Source: Nodosilinea sp. E11 (GTDB lineage: Bacteria > Cyanobacteriota > Cyanobacteriia > Phormidesmidales > Phormidesmidaceae). Taken from it: a DNA stretch of 64,000 bases. A model generated the notes under the pieces. That model did not search any database, was not told where the DNA came from, and saw only the letters and a list, made by a program, of their open reading frames with translations. The stretch spans positions 1,296,001 through 1,360,000 of the forward strand of contig NZ_CP136520.1 in NCBI RefSeq assembly GCF_032813545.1. Reading direction: 5' to 3'. Of this stretch, positions 38,269-47,780 are shown piece after piece; the first letter of the stretch is position 1; each line of letters begins with the position of its first letter. Position numbers and translations under genes: made by a program.

Positions 38269-38760
38269 CTAGGGCTGTAGCCATTCTCGAATTTGGTCGA
38301 TAACCGCCTCAACGGTAGGGGCGATCGCGATCGCCCCGGTGGCCAAACTCTGCCACAGGGCGATCGCGCTGGGGTCCATAGCCATTAAAATCACTGGCTT
38401 TTCGGCTTTAAGAGCCAGGGCGATTTCTGAGGCAGTGCCAGGGCCAAGACCACAGGCCACCACGACCCGGCTCGACAGCACGTTGATCGCGTTACGGGCA
38501 TCGCCCAGCCCCGTCAGAATAGGAATATCAATATCTGCTGACATATCGTGACCATCGGCGGAGGGCAAAATTCCCAGGGTCAGCCCGCCAGCCGCTTTGG
38601 CTCCTCGGCAGGCCGACGCCATCACACCAGCAGCGCGCCCACCGGTAAGGACCACCCATCCGGTAGAGGCTAGCGCGTATCCGAGGGCGTAGGCTGTCTC
38701 TAGCTGGGCTGGGGTAGCGGCGGCCCCTGGCCCCATAACGCCAATGACAATCTCGGTCAT
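38269..38760 (-). CDS. TIGR00725/LOG-like Rossmann-fold protein
   Basis: 163 residues. IVIGVMGPGAAATP near the N-terminus, TGGRAAGVMASACRGAKAAG (about 40-59) and the PGTASEIALALK block (about 107-118) match the TIGR00725 family, related to DprA and lysine-decarboxylase-like (LOG) nucleotide-binding folds. The classical PGGxGTxxE of LOG enzymes is replaced by GPGTASE, so cytokinin-type phosphoribohydrolase activity is not assured. Confidence 0.75.
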   Translation of the reverse strand: MTEIVIGVMGPGAAATPAQLETAYALGYALASTGWVVLTGGRAAGVMASACRGAKAAGGLTLGILPSADGHDMSADIDIPILTGLGDARNAINVLSSRVVVACGLGPGTASEIALALKAEKPVILMAMDPSAIALWQSLATGAIAIAPTVEAVIDQIREWLQP

Positions 38761-38938
38761 AGGGTGAATGTCGTGTTGGGCAATTGCAAAAAAACTTGAT
38801 GATGAAATCCCACCACCGAGGGGTGCTGTCGTTTAGATTAAGTTAACTAATGGAGAGAATTTGGGAACAGTGAACCCATTGCCTGTCCTGAATCGTTGCT
38901 GTGCCCTACCTTCGTACTCCTGATCCTGCCGTTTTACC

Positions 38939-40831
38939 GTGCGATCTATAGTGTCTTGTTTTAGTGGTTTGGTTGCTCCGATACAGCGTCGACGGTGGGG
39001 TAGTTTAGCCTTGGTAATGAGCGGGCTGATAGCGGGTGGTCTGGCCCTCAGCCCATCTGCCGCCGCCGCAGAATCGGTGACAGTACGATTGGGGCGGTTT
39101 TCCCAAACGGTAAGCCTTGACGATTTGCAGACCTTCGCCACCACCGGAGAGGTGCCTGGCTCGCTGCGGTTGTATCGCCCATTGCTCAACGCCAGCATTC
39201 AGGAGACGCTCCAGGGCGAAATTACCCTAGAGCCAGAGGTTGGTCAAGTTATCTTAGACGAAATTTTAAATACGCCCGGTGGCGCGCAGCTACTCGACAC
39301 CCTTCGGGCGATCGCCCCCAACCTGTCGGCCACCGATCTGCGAATCACCCTAGAGCAGATGTCTAAAGCCGAGTCGGGGCTGACGCTGCTGGGCATTTTG
39401 CGGGCCATGCCCCAGGACACCCTCGAAATTAACGTGGGCACCCTGATTACCCTGGCGTCTCAGTTTCGCCTAGCCCAGATGGAAAGCAAAGCCCTCAGCC
39501 GGGTGCTGCGCCAGGCCCCAGAGCCCGAGGCAACCGATCCGGTGACTCTGCTTGGCCCCGACCCCTTTGCGACTGGCCCCTCTAACGTAGAGCGCTGGGA
39601 ACTGATCCTGCGCGATCGCAGCCGCGATCGCAGCATTCCGGTCGATATCTACTGGAGCCAAGACAGCCACGGCCCCCTGGTGGTGATCTCCCACGGGTTT
39701 GGGGCCGATCGCCGCTTCTTTGCTTATTTAGCCCAGCACCTGGCCTCCCACGGGCTCACGGTGGTGGCAGTCGAGCATCCGGGCAGCAACGTGGCGGCTC
39801 TGCTGTCGCTTCCTGCTGATGACCTGCCTGGGGTCGCCTCTCAGAGCCGCATCTTACCCGCCACCGAGTTTCTCGATCGCCCTCGCGACATTAGCTTCGT
39901 GCTCGATCGCCTAGAAAAGATTAACCGTCACTCTTACAGCCTGCGCGATCGCATCAACACCCGCGACGTCACCTTCATTGGTCATTCCCTGGGGGGCTAC
40001 ACAGGGCTGGCGCTGGCAGGGGCAGCCCTCGATCTGCGATCGCTCGAAACCTACTGCCAAACCCTCAACCCAGTCAATGTTTCCCCCGCCGACTGGCTTC
40101 AGTGCGCCGCCCTCGACCTGCCGGTTAAATACGCCAATCTGCGCGACGATCGCATTTCTCAGCTGATTGTGGCCAATCCTCTCACCGGCCTGCTGTTTGG
40201 TGAGGCTGGGCTAAGCCGGGTACGGGTGCCCACTCTAGTGTTGGCCGCCACCCACGACACCGTTACCCCCATGGCGAGTCAGCAGCTGCGACCCTTTATG
40301 CAGCTGCCTAGCAACAAACACCTGGTTACCATGGTCGGTGGATCGCACCTGAGCATCGGCGACCCCAACAACCTCAATGCTGACCTGGGCCGCATTCCGT
40401 TTATGCCCGAATTGCCCGATGTCACTACCGCCCCCCTGCGCATCTTTTTCCAGGGCCTCAGCCTGAGCTTTGTCATGCAGCAAACCGCCGAGGCCGAAGC
40501 CTACGCCCCCGCTCTCGACCCGGCTACAGCCACCACCTTTTCGACCACCAGCCTGTCATTGCGTCTGAGTCAGACAGTACCCGAAGGACTAGCTAGCTGG
40601 CCCCGACTGCACCAAACGCTACACCGTCAGGAAGGGCTAATTAGCTATCTACCCTCGCTGTTGCACCTGGAGGCGTTGGCCATTCAAGACCAGTTTCAGG
40701 CGTTGCAGCGGCAGATGATCACCTACTTGCGCAACACCCCCCCGTCGCTGACATCCGTGTACTGGCCGTTTTTGTGGCCCACGGTGCCCATGCAGGCCAA
40801 CCACCGCGAACCCCGCCAAGCGACACCCTAA
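38939..40831 (+). CDS. Exported DUF1400 + alpha/beta hydrolase
   Basis: 630 residues from GTG 38939. A signal peptide (hydrophobic 22-38, cleavage near AAAAES) is followed by a DUF1400 region (about 46-175; LGRFSQTVSLDDLQTFATTG) and an alpha/beta hydrolase domain (about 225-500) with oxyanion HGFGADRRFF, nucleophile GHSLGGY (Ser350), acid region ATHDTVTP and His in GGSHLSIGD. The layout is that of cyanobacterial secreted lipase/dienelactone-hydrolase-like proteins. All three triad candidates are present, so it is probably active. The substrate is unknown. Confidence 0.87.
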   Translation: MRSIVSCFSGLVAPIQRRRWGSLALVMSGLIAGGLALSPSAAAAESVTVRLGRFSQTVSLDDLQTFATTGEVPGSLRLYRPLLNASIQETLQGEITLEPEVGQVILDEILNTPGGAQLLDTLRAIAPNLSATDLRITLEQMSKAESGLTLLGILRAMPQDTLEINVGTLITLASQFRLAQMESKALSRVLRQAPEPEATDPVTLLGPDPFATGPSNVERWELILRDRSRDRSIPVDIYWSQDSHGPLVVISHGFGADRRFFAYLAQHLASHGLTVVAVEHPGSNVAALLSLPADDLPGVASQSRILPATEFLDRPRDISFVLDRLEKINRHSYSLRDRINTRDVTFIGHSLGGYTGLALAGAALDLRSLETYCQTLNPVNVSPADWLQCAALDLPVKYANLRDDRISQLIVANPLTGLLFGEAGLSRVRVPTLVLAATHDTVTPMASQQLRPFMQLPSNKHLVTMVGGSHLSIGDPNNLNADLGRIPFMPELPDVTTAPLRIFFQGLSLSFVMQQTAEAEAYAPALDPATATTFSTTSLSLRLSQTVPEGLASWPRLHQTLHRQEGLISYLPSLLHLEALAIQDQFQALQRQMITYLRNTPPSLTSVYWPFLWPTVPMQANHREPRQATP

Positions 40832-40854
40832 CCAAAAACACGCTTAGGCTCTAC

Positions 40855-40947
40855 TGAATCCTGTTTGTTAGCAGGGCACATGCCACGCGCCCCTACGGGT
40901 TGGCCGCTTGGGAATCGGGGGCATGGGATTCGGATTGGGTATAACGC
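40855..40947. mobile_element. MITE family 1, copy C (diverged)
   Basis: On the reverse strand it begins TTATACCCAATCCGAATCCC, then CCCCCGATTCCC, the core GTAGGGGCGCGTGGCATGTG, and ends near AACAGGATTCAG. It is shorter and more diverged than copies D and E. It lies between convergent genes. Confidence 0.55.
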
Positions 40948-40965
40948 ACTACTCCAAACCCAACC

Positions 40966-41874
40966 CTAGGCCTCGCCCTTGGATCCCATCGTGTAGCCAT
41001 CGGGCATAATAGCGCCGTGAACATCGGTGCGTCGCAGGTTAGTGTAGTCGAGCTTAGCGTTAATCATCACAGCATCGGTGAGGTCAGCCCCGCTGAGGTT
41101 CGACCAACTCAACCGAGTGCGATAGAGGGTAGCGCCGCGCAGATTGGCCCCCCGCAGTGAGCTCCAACTCAGGTTGGCCCCCCGCAAATTGGCGTAAGAC
41201 AAGTTGACATTGACTAGATTAGTGCTGGTTAACTTGGCTCGGCTTAGATTGGCCGATTGAAAATCGGCCCCCTCTAGGGTGGCCCCAGTAAACACAGCCC
41301 CAACCAAACTAGCGTTTTTGAGACTAGCCCGATTCATCAGCGCGCTAGTTAAGTTGGCGTGCTCCAGGTTAGCGTGGCTGAGGTTAGCAGCCAGCAGACG
41401 ACCTCGGCTAAGGCTAGCTTCGCTCAATACCGCTCCTTGCAGGGTGGCATGATCGAGCACAGCTTCGTTGAGGTTAGTTTCCCGCAAGATGGCCTCGCTG
41501 AGATCGGCTCTTACAAGGTTGGCACTGCGCATGCCCGCTTCGCTCAGATCGGCCCGCACCAGACACCCATCGGCAATATCGGCTCCAATTAAATTGGCCA
41601 AGGTCAGCGTGGCCTGTTCAAAATTGATGTCGGTGAGCTTAGCTTCGCGAAAGTTGACCCCCACCAAGGTGGCTCCCCGAAAGCTGGTGTTTTGCAGATT
41701 TGACTGACGAAAATTGGCTCCGCTGAGGGTTTGGTCACTCAGGTCAGCGCCAATCAGCTGAATGCCGCGAAAGTCTCGTTCCCCTGCTGCGTAGCGTTCT
41801 AGCAAACCCGCAGCAGTAATCTCTACGGGGGTATCGGGGGGTTGAGCACTAGAAGGCAGAGTTTCCAAAGACAA
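40966..41874 (-). CDS. Pentapeptide repeat protein
   Basis: 302 residues. After an N-terminal stretch of about 35 residues, nearly the whole protein is A(D/N)LSx-type pentapeptides (for example ANLSHANLEHANLTSALMN), about 45 units, forming a right-handed quadrilateral beta helix. There is no signal peptide. Such proteins are very common in cyanobacteria and their roles are mostly unknown. Confidence 0.9.
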   Translation of the reverse strand: MSLETLPSSAQPPDTPVEITAAGLLERYAAGERDFRGIQLIGADLSDQTLSGANFRQSNLQNTSFRGATLVGVNFREAKLTDINFEQATLTLANLIGADIADGCLVRADLSEAGMRSANLVRADLSEAILRETNLNEAVLDHATLQGAVLSEASLSRGRLLAANLSHANLEHANLTSALMNRASLKNASLVGAVFTGATLEGADFQSANLSRAKLTSTNLVNVNLSYANLRGANLSWSSLRGANLRGATLYRTRLSWSNLSGADLTDAVMINAKLDYTNLRRTDVHGAIMPDGYTMGSKGEA

Positions 41875-42348
41875 TCCTCAACAGCAACGATGATTAGGAA
41901 TGACCACAGCCTTGAAAAGCTGAGTAGCAACGAGCAAAGGAGTTGCTAGGGCATCTATCTTAGGGTAGATGATTTAACCTAGATGACCTAGGATTGTCAG
42001 GCGATTACTCCGAGTAAAGCAGTTACTCTGGCCTGACCGCTTGAGTTTTGTCACCTTAACAGGTCTCAACTTCGCCTAACCCAAACTGGAGAGGAAATCA
42101 GCCAATTGACCCAGCCAATCGGGGCTAACGGCTTCTATCTTCTATTACAACCTATCTGAGCCAGTGCGGCTTGGCGAGAGCATCTATGATGAACTTGTTT
42201 TAGGCATTAACTTTGGTCCGTTAGGGCTGATTTAAGGTGATCTCTACCACCAGGTTTCCCTCAGAATAGGGATTACCTACCTACCGCCGCTAGCCTCAAT
42301 CAAAGTGGCCATCAGGTTGTTCTAGCTTGTTGCTTTAGGTATTGCCCT
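41875..42348. other. Divergent intergenic region, 474 bp
   Basis: Promoters for the pentapeptide gene and the DUF6816 gene must lie here. I see no ORF, strong hairpin or known repeat. Confidence 0.4.
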
Positions 42349-43131
42349 ATGCCTCGATCGCTCCTAACCCTGCTGCGCCGCCGTTTGTTTTGGTTGACGT
42401 TGCTGCTGACGGTGTGGCTGCTGTGCAGCGGCCAAGCCCAAGCAGGGCCAATCGCCGATCGCCTAGCCGCTTTCCCAAATTGGGAGCACAAAACGGCTCT
42501 GCCCGCCGCCCAGGGAGACTTGGTTTATCCAGACTGGTTGCGGGGAGAGTGGCAGCTGACCAGTACTCTCGTTGATCTAGCGGCTCCCCTAGCCCCTGAC
42601 CTAGTGAGTCCTGGGTTTGAGAGTAACCAAGCGCACCTAGGAGAACCTGTCACCTGCCCAGTGCGCTTTGTGGCGGTGAATAGACCATCGCCAGGCCTGG
42701 TTCCCATCGTGACGAGGCAGCCCCAGACCGTGGCCGATCGCGCCTTTAACGGGCTAAGTATGGCCCGTGCCTACCTGGGCGCGGCGACGGTGAGGGCGGT
42801 AAAGGTTGACCCCAGTAACCCCAATCGCCAGATCACCTTGCTCCGGCAGAACCGCCAGCTAGAGTCGACCGTAACCGCCCGGGCGATCGAAACCGCCGAC
42901 GATCGGTTCATCACCGTGGAGCGGTTTCAGCAGGTGTTTCGAGGGGGAGCAATACCCTACTTTAACGAGGTCGAGACGACGACGGCCTACCGCCAGATTG
43001 ACCAGGGTGTGGTTGCCGACCAGGTGACCGCCGTCTATCTCTCGCCCCAAGACCCTGACTTTCTCAAGGCGCAAAATCAGCCTGTGGCGCTCTACCGCTA
43101 TCAGTTGGCGTTGGCTCCGACAGGGGTTTAG
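42349..43131 (+). CDS. DUF6816-type lumenal/periplasmic protein
   Basis: 260 residues. A signal peptide (RRRLFWLTLLLTVWLLCSG, cleavage after AQA) means export to periplasm or thylakoid lumen. The mature part opens GPIADRLAAFPNW...LVYPDWLRGEWQ, the hallmark of the DUF6816 family shared by cyanobacteria and plastids. The rest looks like a beta-barrel (lipocalin-like guess). Function unknown. Confidence 0.8.
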   Translation: MPRSLLTLLRRRLFWLTLLLTVWLLCSGQAQAGPIADRLAAFPNWEHKTALPAAQGDLVYPDWLRGEWQLTSTLVDLAAPLAPDLVSPGFESNQAHLGEPVTCPVRFVAVNRPSPGLVPIVTRQPQTVADRAFNGLSMARAYLGAATVRAVKVDPSNPNRQITLLRQNRQLESTVTARAIETADDRFITVERFQQVFRGGAIPYFNEVETTTAYRQIDQGVVADQVTAVYLSPQDPDFLKAQNQPVALYRYQLALAPTGV

Positions 43132-43167
43132 AGCAGCCTTCGAAGCTGGGCATCAAGCCGACCGCCC

Positions 43168-44034
43168 CTAGGGCTGAAAATCGGTTTCGTTGAACAGGGC
43201 CAGGGCCGTGCGCCACACCATATAGCCGTTTTGGTTGAGGTGTAGGCCATCGGTAGTCAGGTCGGCACGCAGATAGCCGTCGCCATTGGCGAACAGCGGG
43301 TAAAGGTTGAGAAAGTCGGCTCCGGTTTCGACGGCCACGAGCTTGAGTTGGTCGTTGACCTCGCGCACCCGATCGGGGGAAAGGGTCAGTAGGCGATCGC
43401 GGCCTTCCCACGTAGCCGTTTCGCCGCCGTGGGGCAAGATCGACTGCACCACCACCCGCGCCTCGGGGTGAGTTTGGCGCAGGTAGTTCACCATGCGGCG
43501 CACGTTGTAGACCAAGTCAGCCTCCGAGCCGCCCCAGATCAAATCGTTGATGCCCACCATGATGAACACCGCCTCGGGAGAGGTGTCGTCAAGCAGGTAG
43601 AGGCGATCGCGCAGACCGCCGGTATTTTCACCCGAGATCGCTTGATTGATCCAGGTTTTGCGCCCCGGCAGCATCGTAGAGGGAAACCACAGGGTAAGCG
43701 AGTCACCCAGCAAAATATTTTGGCGCGGGGCGTTAAGCGCCACCGCTGCCTGGGCCTCAGCCGCTAGCAGGGCTACCCACTGCTCATAGTCAAGGCTATG
43801 ACGCCTGCCCAATTCAGGGTCAAAGGGGGCCACAGCTACGTAGGGGTCGGCGGCGAAGGCGTTAGCTTGGCGCAGCACATCGTCTCCAGCACGGCTGAGC
43901 TGCCGCAGCATGACAACCACCGTAATGAACAGCAGCCCATTGATCACCAGCGACAGCAGTGCCCAAGGGGGCACCCCCTGCAATCGTTGCAGCACTGATC
44001 GAAGCTGAGGATAGGGTTGAAGCGGTGATGCCAC
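43168..44034 (-). CDS. SGNH/GDSL-family hydrolase, membrane-anchored
   Basis: 288 residues from GTG 44032-44034. A TTG 15 codons earlier (44079) is possible. One N-terminal helix (about 26-46, LLSLVINGLLFITVVVML) precedes the SGNH domain: block I GDSLTLW with the nucleophile Ser, block II with Gly in ISGENTGGLRD, block III GIND, block V DGLHLNQNGY with Asp and His. All catalytic positions are present. Likely an envelope esterase or acylhydrolase. Substrate unknown. Confidence 0.85.
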   Translation of the reverse strand: MASPLQPYPQLRSVLQRLQGVPPWALLSLVINGLLFITVVVMLRQLSRAGDDVLRQANAFAADPYVAVAPFDPELGRRHSLDYEQWVALLAAEAQAAVALNAPRQNILLGDSLTLWFPSTMLPGRKTWINQAISGENTGGLRDRLYLLDDTSPEAVFIMVGINDLIWGGSEADLVYNVRRMVNYLRQTHPEARVVVQSILPHGGETATWEGRDRLLTLSPDRVREVNDQLKLVAVETGADFLNLYPLFANGDGYLRADLTTDGLHLNQNGYMVWRTALALFNETDFQP

Positions 44035-44167
44035 GGCTATATACCTACAGAGCTGGGGCCAAGCTGTCCGCGCCCCCAATGGCTCAAATTGTAGATAGAT
44101 TTTCTCCTACAGACCACTGTTGTAGCCATAGTTTTCGCGTCTATCCTGGTGGGATGGTAACAATGGG

Positions 44168-45259
44168 TTACACATTAAAGCGAAACAGCATGACGTCGCC
44201 TTCTTGTACCACATACTCTTTGCCCTCGCTGCGCACCTGGCCCTTATCTTTGGCGGTGGCCATCGAGCCAGCGGCAACCAGATCGTTGTAGGCCACGGTT
44301 TCAGCGCGAATAAAGCCCCGCTCAAAGTCGGTGTGAATTACCCCTGCAGCCTGGGGGGCAACCATACCCGCTTTGATCGTCCAAGCACGAGTTTCTTTCG
44401 GGCCGGTGGTGAAGTAGGTGCGCAGGCCCAGGAGCTCGTAGGTAGCGCGAATCAGGGTCTTGAGGCCGCCTTCTTCAACCCCGAGGGCTTCGAGAAAGTC
44501 TTTGCGCTCGGCGTCGTTGAGATCGACTAGTTCAGACTCGACCTGGGCCGAGATGACTACCACCTGGGCGTCTTCTGCCGCCGCTACAGCTCGCACCTGT
44601 TCAACCCAGGCATTGCCGCTAGCTAGGTCATCTTCAGACACGTTGGTGGCATAGATCACGGGCTTGCGGGTGAGCAGCCCCAGGGGCTTAATAATTGCCT
44701 CGGCTTCGTCGTCTAGTTCGACTTGGCGGGCAGTTTTGCCCTCGTTGAGCACCGGCAGAATTTTTTCGAGAATCGCCAGCTCAGCCTGGGCCTCTTTGTC
44801 GGCGCGGGCCAGTTTGCGTACCCGATCTACCCGACGCTCTAGCTGGGACAGGTCGGCCAGAGCCAGTTCCAGGTTGATCACCTCAATGTCGCGCACCGGG
44901 TCGACAGATCCCGAGACGTGGATGATGTCGTCGTCGTCAAAGCAGCGCACCACATGGACGATCGCATCGACTTCGCGAATGTTGGCTAAAAACTGGTTGC
45001 CCAGCCCTTCTCCCTGGCTGGCACCCTGCACCAGGCCCGCAATATCGACAAACTCAACCCGAGCAGGCACAATTTCGTCGGAGCTAGAGAGGTCGGCCAG
45101 CACCTGTAAGCGGCCATCGGGCACCGCGACGATGCCCACGTTAGGCTCGATGGTACAGAAGGGAAAGTTTGCCGCCTGGGCCTTGGCATTGGCCACTACA
45201 GCGTTAAATAGGGTTGATTTGCCAACGTTGGGCAGCCCAACAATGCCAGCTCGTAACAT
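44168..45259 (-). CDS. ychF: Redox-regulated ATPase/GTPase YchF (OLA1 family)
   Basis: 363 residues, the family length. G1 is [15 protein letters not shown]3 [10 protein letters not shown], and the non-canonical G4 NVSEDD explains ATP preference in this family. A helical hairpin (about 130-165) and a C-terminal TGS-like domain ([19 protein letters not shown] at the end) complete it. YchF binds ribosomes and responds to oxidative stress. It is a core housekeeping gene. Confidence 0.96.
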   Translation of the reverse strand: MLRAGIVGLPNVGKSTLFNAVVANAKAQAANFPFCTIEPNVGIVAVPDGRLQVLADLSSSDEIVPARVEFVDIAGLVQGASQGEGLGNQFLANIREVDAIVHVVRCFDDDDIIHVSGSVDPVRDIEVINLELALADLSQLERRVDRVRKLARADKEAQAELAILEKILPVLNEGKTARQVELDDEAEAIIKPLGLLTRKPVIYATNVSEDDLASGNAWVEQVRAVAAAEDAQVVVISAQVESELVDLNDAERKDFLEALGVEEGGLKTLIRATYELLGLRTYFTTGPKETRAWTIKAGMVAPQAAGVIHTDFERGFIRAETVAYNDLVAAGSMATAKDKGQVRSEGKEYVVQEGDVMLFRFNV

Positions 45260-45337
45260 GGGATAACTCTAGATTTGGGGCAACGGGGAAGGGTGTGGTG
45301 AAATGATCTCAGGGTTCAAGTTCAGGGCTGAGCTCAA

Positions 45338-45378
45338 ACCTTGCACCTGAGACCTTGCACCCGAGACCTTGCACCTTA
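45338..45378. repeat. Three 14-bp tandem repeats ACCTTGCACCTGAG
   Basis: Two full units (45338-45351, 45352-45365 with one substitution) and a partial third (45366-45378) sit in the divergent promoter region of ychF and the lipoprotein gene. Confidence 0.8.
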
Positions 45379-45472
45379 AACCCCTATCTAGCATATGGGA
45401 GGATGGGGCGATTGCGGAGGTGTTGCTATACCCTTGAAGCTGACAGAACCTGAGACCGCAAAGGGTGGAGCT

Positions 45473-46093
45473 ATGGCTGGTAAAACTGGGTGGAGAGGGC
45501 AAGGTGGGCTGCGATCGCTGCTAGTAGTTGCAGCAGTGGCCCTGGGAGTCACCGGATGTGGCACCCTGGGGCTGTCGCGATCGCTCGATGGCAACGGCAC
45601 CATGGACAGCCAGCGGGTCGATCGCTCCTTTCGAGACGACACCCTGGTAAGCCGCCTCAAGCCCGTGCGTCTGCGCCTGCAAAACGGTTGGCAGGCCGCT
45701 CCCACCGGCAGTCTGCATCCCAATGCCGACCTAGAGGCCCACAACCTTGACCAAAGCATGTTTTTGATCGTGCTGGGGGAAGACCGCAACGCCGTGGCTC
45801 CCGGCAACCTTGAAGACCAAGCCAATTTCTATCTGCAAATTCTCAAGGGGGGCTTTGCTCAAGTCATCGGCAACCAAGCCCGCACCGGCGTAGAGCGGAT
45901 CAACGGCTTTCCGGCGGTGCAATACGAGGTGCGCGGTGAAGTGTCTCAGCGCCCCGTCGCCTACCTGCACACCACCGTTGAGATGGGCGACAACTATTAC
46001 CAGGTCGTAGTCTGGACCCCGGACGATTTGCGCGTAGCCAACAGCGAGGCCATGCGAGCGATCGCACAAGAATTTCGGGAAGCCCAGCAATAA
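45473..46093 (+). CDS. Lipoprotein, possibly PsbP-like fold
   Basis: 206 residues from ATG 45473 with GGTGGAG three bases upstream. The frame opens 26 codons earlier without a start signal. The lipobox VTGC puts the lipidated Cys at residue 29. The mature part (about 60-205) is a compact alpha/beta domain (LRLQNGWQAAPTGSLH, NFYLQILKGGFAQVIGN, FREAQQ end) reminiscent of PsbP/Mog1p-like proteins (inference). Probably on the lumenal or periplasmic face. Confidence 0.7.
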   Translation: MAGKTGWRGQGGLRSLLVVAAVALGVTGCGTLGLSRSLDGNGTMDSQRVDRSFRDDTLVSRLKPVRLRLQNGWQAAPTGSLHPNADLEAHNLDQSMFLIVLGEDRNAVAPGNLEDQANFYLQILKGGFAQVIGNQARTGVERINGFPAVQYEVRGEVSQRPVAYLHTTVEMGDNYYQVVVWTPDDLRVANSEAMRAIAQEFREAQQ

Positions 46094-46189
46094 GCAACCC
46101 CATTCTGTGGCCTAATAGAGTCTGTGGCTTTGCAAGTGTGACAACTCAAGGCCCAAGAATACAGGCTCTAGACCAAGGACATCACTGCC

Positions 46190-46801
46190 ATGCTGCGCTG
46201 GCTCATCGCACATTTCTCCACCCATCGTCTCTCCTCAGAGGTCCGGCACCGGCTGGGGCAAGCGATCGGACTCGTTTGTGCTGCCCTGGTGCTGTGGCTG
46301 GGCTTAGGCGGGCAGCCTACCGCACTAGCGGGCCTCACCGACGACAACTACGACGGCAATATCTTTGCCCTTTACGCGGGCAATGGGTCGCTGGTGCCCC
46401 CCAAGGTCAGCCTGGAGCAGTCGCTTAAGTACGGCAAGGTATCTCTGGTCGTGATCTACGTTGACGACAGCAGCGACTGCAAGAAATTTTCGTCGGTGAT
46501 CTCCCAGCTTCAGGCTCCCTATGGCCGGGTGGCCAACTTCATCCCGATCATGGCCGACTCGATTCCGGTCAAAGATGCCTACGCACCCAATGAGCCGGGC
46601 TACTACTTTAAAAATGCCGTGCCCCAAACCCTGGTGTTTGACACCGAGGGCAAGCTGCTGCTGAATGAAACGGGGATTGTCGCCTACGAGGCAATCGACG
46701 ATGCCATGCGCGAAGCCTTTGATCTGCTGCCTCGCAGTGAGTCAGAAGAACTGCGCCGCCGCCCCATCAACGAAGTGAATACCGAACTGGTGCCCCAGTA
46801 G
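46190..46801 (+). CDS. Thylakoid PSI accumulation factor (thioredoxin-like)
   Basis: 203 residues. An N-terminal helix (about 24-43) and a thioredoxin-like lumenal domain with GLTDDNYDGNIFALYAGNGS, VVIYVDDSSDCKKFSSVISQ (a single Cys instead of CxxC) and NAVPQTLVFDTEGKLLLNETG, where Pro precedes Thr as the cis-Pro loop of the fold. It matches the cyanobacterial family of thylakoid membrane proteins needed for photosystem I accumulation. It cannot be a classical disulfide reductase with one Cys. Confidence 0.75.
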   Translation: MLRWLIAHFSTHRLSSEVRHRLGQAIGLVCAALVLWLGLGGQPTALAGLTDDNYDGNIFALYAGNGSLVPPKVSLEQSLKYGKVSLVVIYVDDSSDCKKFSSVISQLQAPYGRVANFIPIMADSIPVKDAYAPNEPGYYFKNAVPQTLVFDTEGKLLLNETGIVAYEAIDDAMREAFDLLPRSESEELRRRPINEVNTELVPQ

Positions 46802-46862
46802 CGAGCCAATTTAGGCAACTGTTTTAGGCAACTGTGCTAACAGGGGTTTTGACGACAGACCA

Positions 46863-47672
46863 TTACGGCACAACCCGCTGCACGAGGGGACGAAACCGCT
46901 CTATCCATGAGGCCTGAGCGGTGGCCAGGGTGGGGTAGGGGCGATCGCTATAATCTTTGCCCACCTCTAGGGGGAAGGGGTTCAGATCATCCAGCGGCAC
47001 CCAGGTAGCACCAGCAGCCTGCGCGATCGCCCACACCGCCGCAATATCCCAGATCTTAGGCGTGGCCTCGACCGCGCCGATCGCCCAGCCGGCCCCCACA
47101 ATCAGCAGGTTATAGGCCGCCGAGCCCAGCATGCGAATCTTGCAGGGAAAAGGGTTAGCTAGCACCGCCGTACTGCGAGCGCAGAGGCTAAAGAACTGGG
47201 TTTTGTCCGGTTCAGCCTCGCTCGTGTGAATCGGGCGACCGTTACAGAAGGCCCCGCTGGGCATCTCCAGACCGCTGTGCCCTGGCCAGTAGCCATAGAA
47301 CGATTGGCGTAAGGGCGGCATGGCCACATAGCCAAACACTGGGGTACCCCGGTACAGCAGGCCCAACGAAATGCCCCACACCGGAATACCCCGCGTGAAG
47401 TTGGTGGTGCCGTCGATCGGGTCAATGATCCAGCACCAGTCGGTGGCCGGGAAGATGTGCTCAACCTCTTCGCTGAGCACGCCGTGGTCGGGGAATGCTT
47501 CACGAATGGCGGCGCGCAGGGTGTCATCTGACCAGCGATCGCACCGGGTCACCAAACTGCCATCCGCCTTCAAATCGGCCTGCACCTGGCCAAAATCGAC
47601 CAGCAGCTTTTCGCCCACGGTGGTCGTGATCGCCTCAGCAAAGGCCAGCACCTGATCCCAAAAGTTTTGCAT
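46863..47672 (-). CDS. Inositol monophosphatase family protein
   Basis: 269 residues from ATG 47670-47672 (GAGG seven bases upstream). A TTG four codons earlier is less likely. Metal-site motifs are SEEVE, WIIDPIDGTTNFTRGIP and, near the C-terminus, KIWDIAAVWAI (canonical W-D-x-A-A). All Mg-binding acids are present. Substrates in this family include inositol-1-phosphate, histidinol phosphate and PAP. The sequence alone does not separate them. Confidence 0.88.
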   Translation of the reverse strand: MQNFWDQVLAFAEAITTTVGEKLLVDFGQVQADLKADGSLVTRCDRWSDDTLRAAIREAFPDHGVLSEEVEHIFPATDWCWIIDPIDGTTNFTRGIPVWGISLGLLYRGTPVFGYVAMPPLRQSFYGYWPGHSGLEMPSGAFCNGRPIHTSEAEPDKTQFFSLCARSTAVLANPFPCKIRMLGSAAYNLLIVGAGWAIGAVEATPKIWDIAAVWAIAQAAGATWVPLDDLNPFPLEVGKDYSDRPYPTLATAQASWIERFRPLVQRVVP

Positions 47673-47780
47673 CTTAGTCCTCAAAGAGGGATGTAGCCGC
47701 CCTATCTGTGCCGTGGGGAAGCGTCACTACATCGAGAATTTCATGTCTGCCTTCTGCCTTCATCCTTCTGCCTTCCGCCA

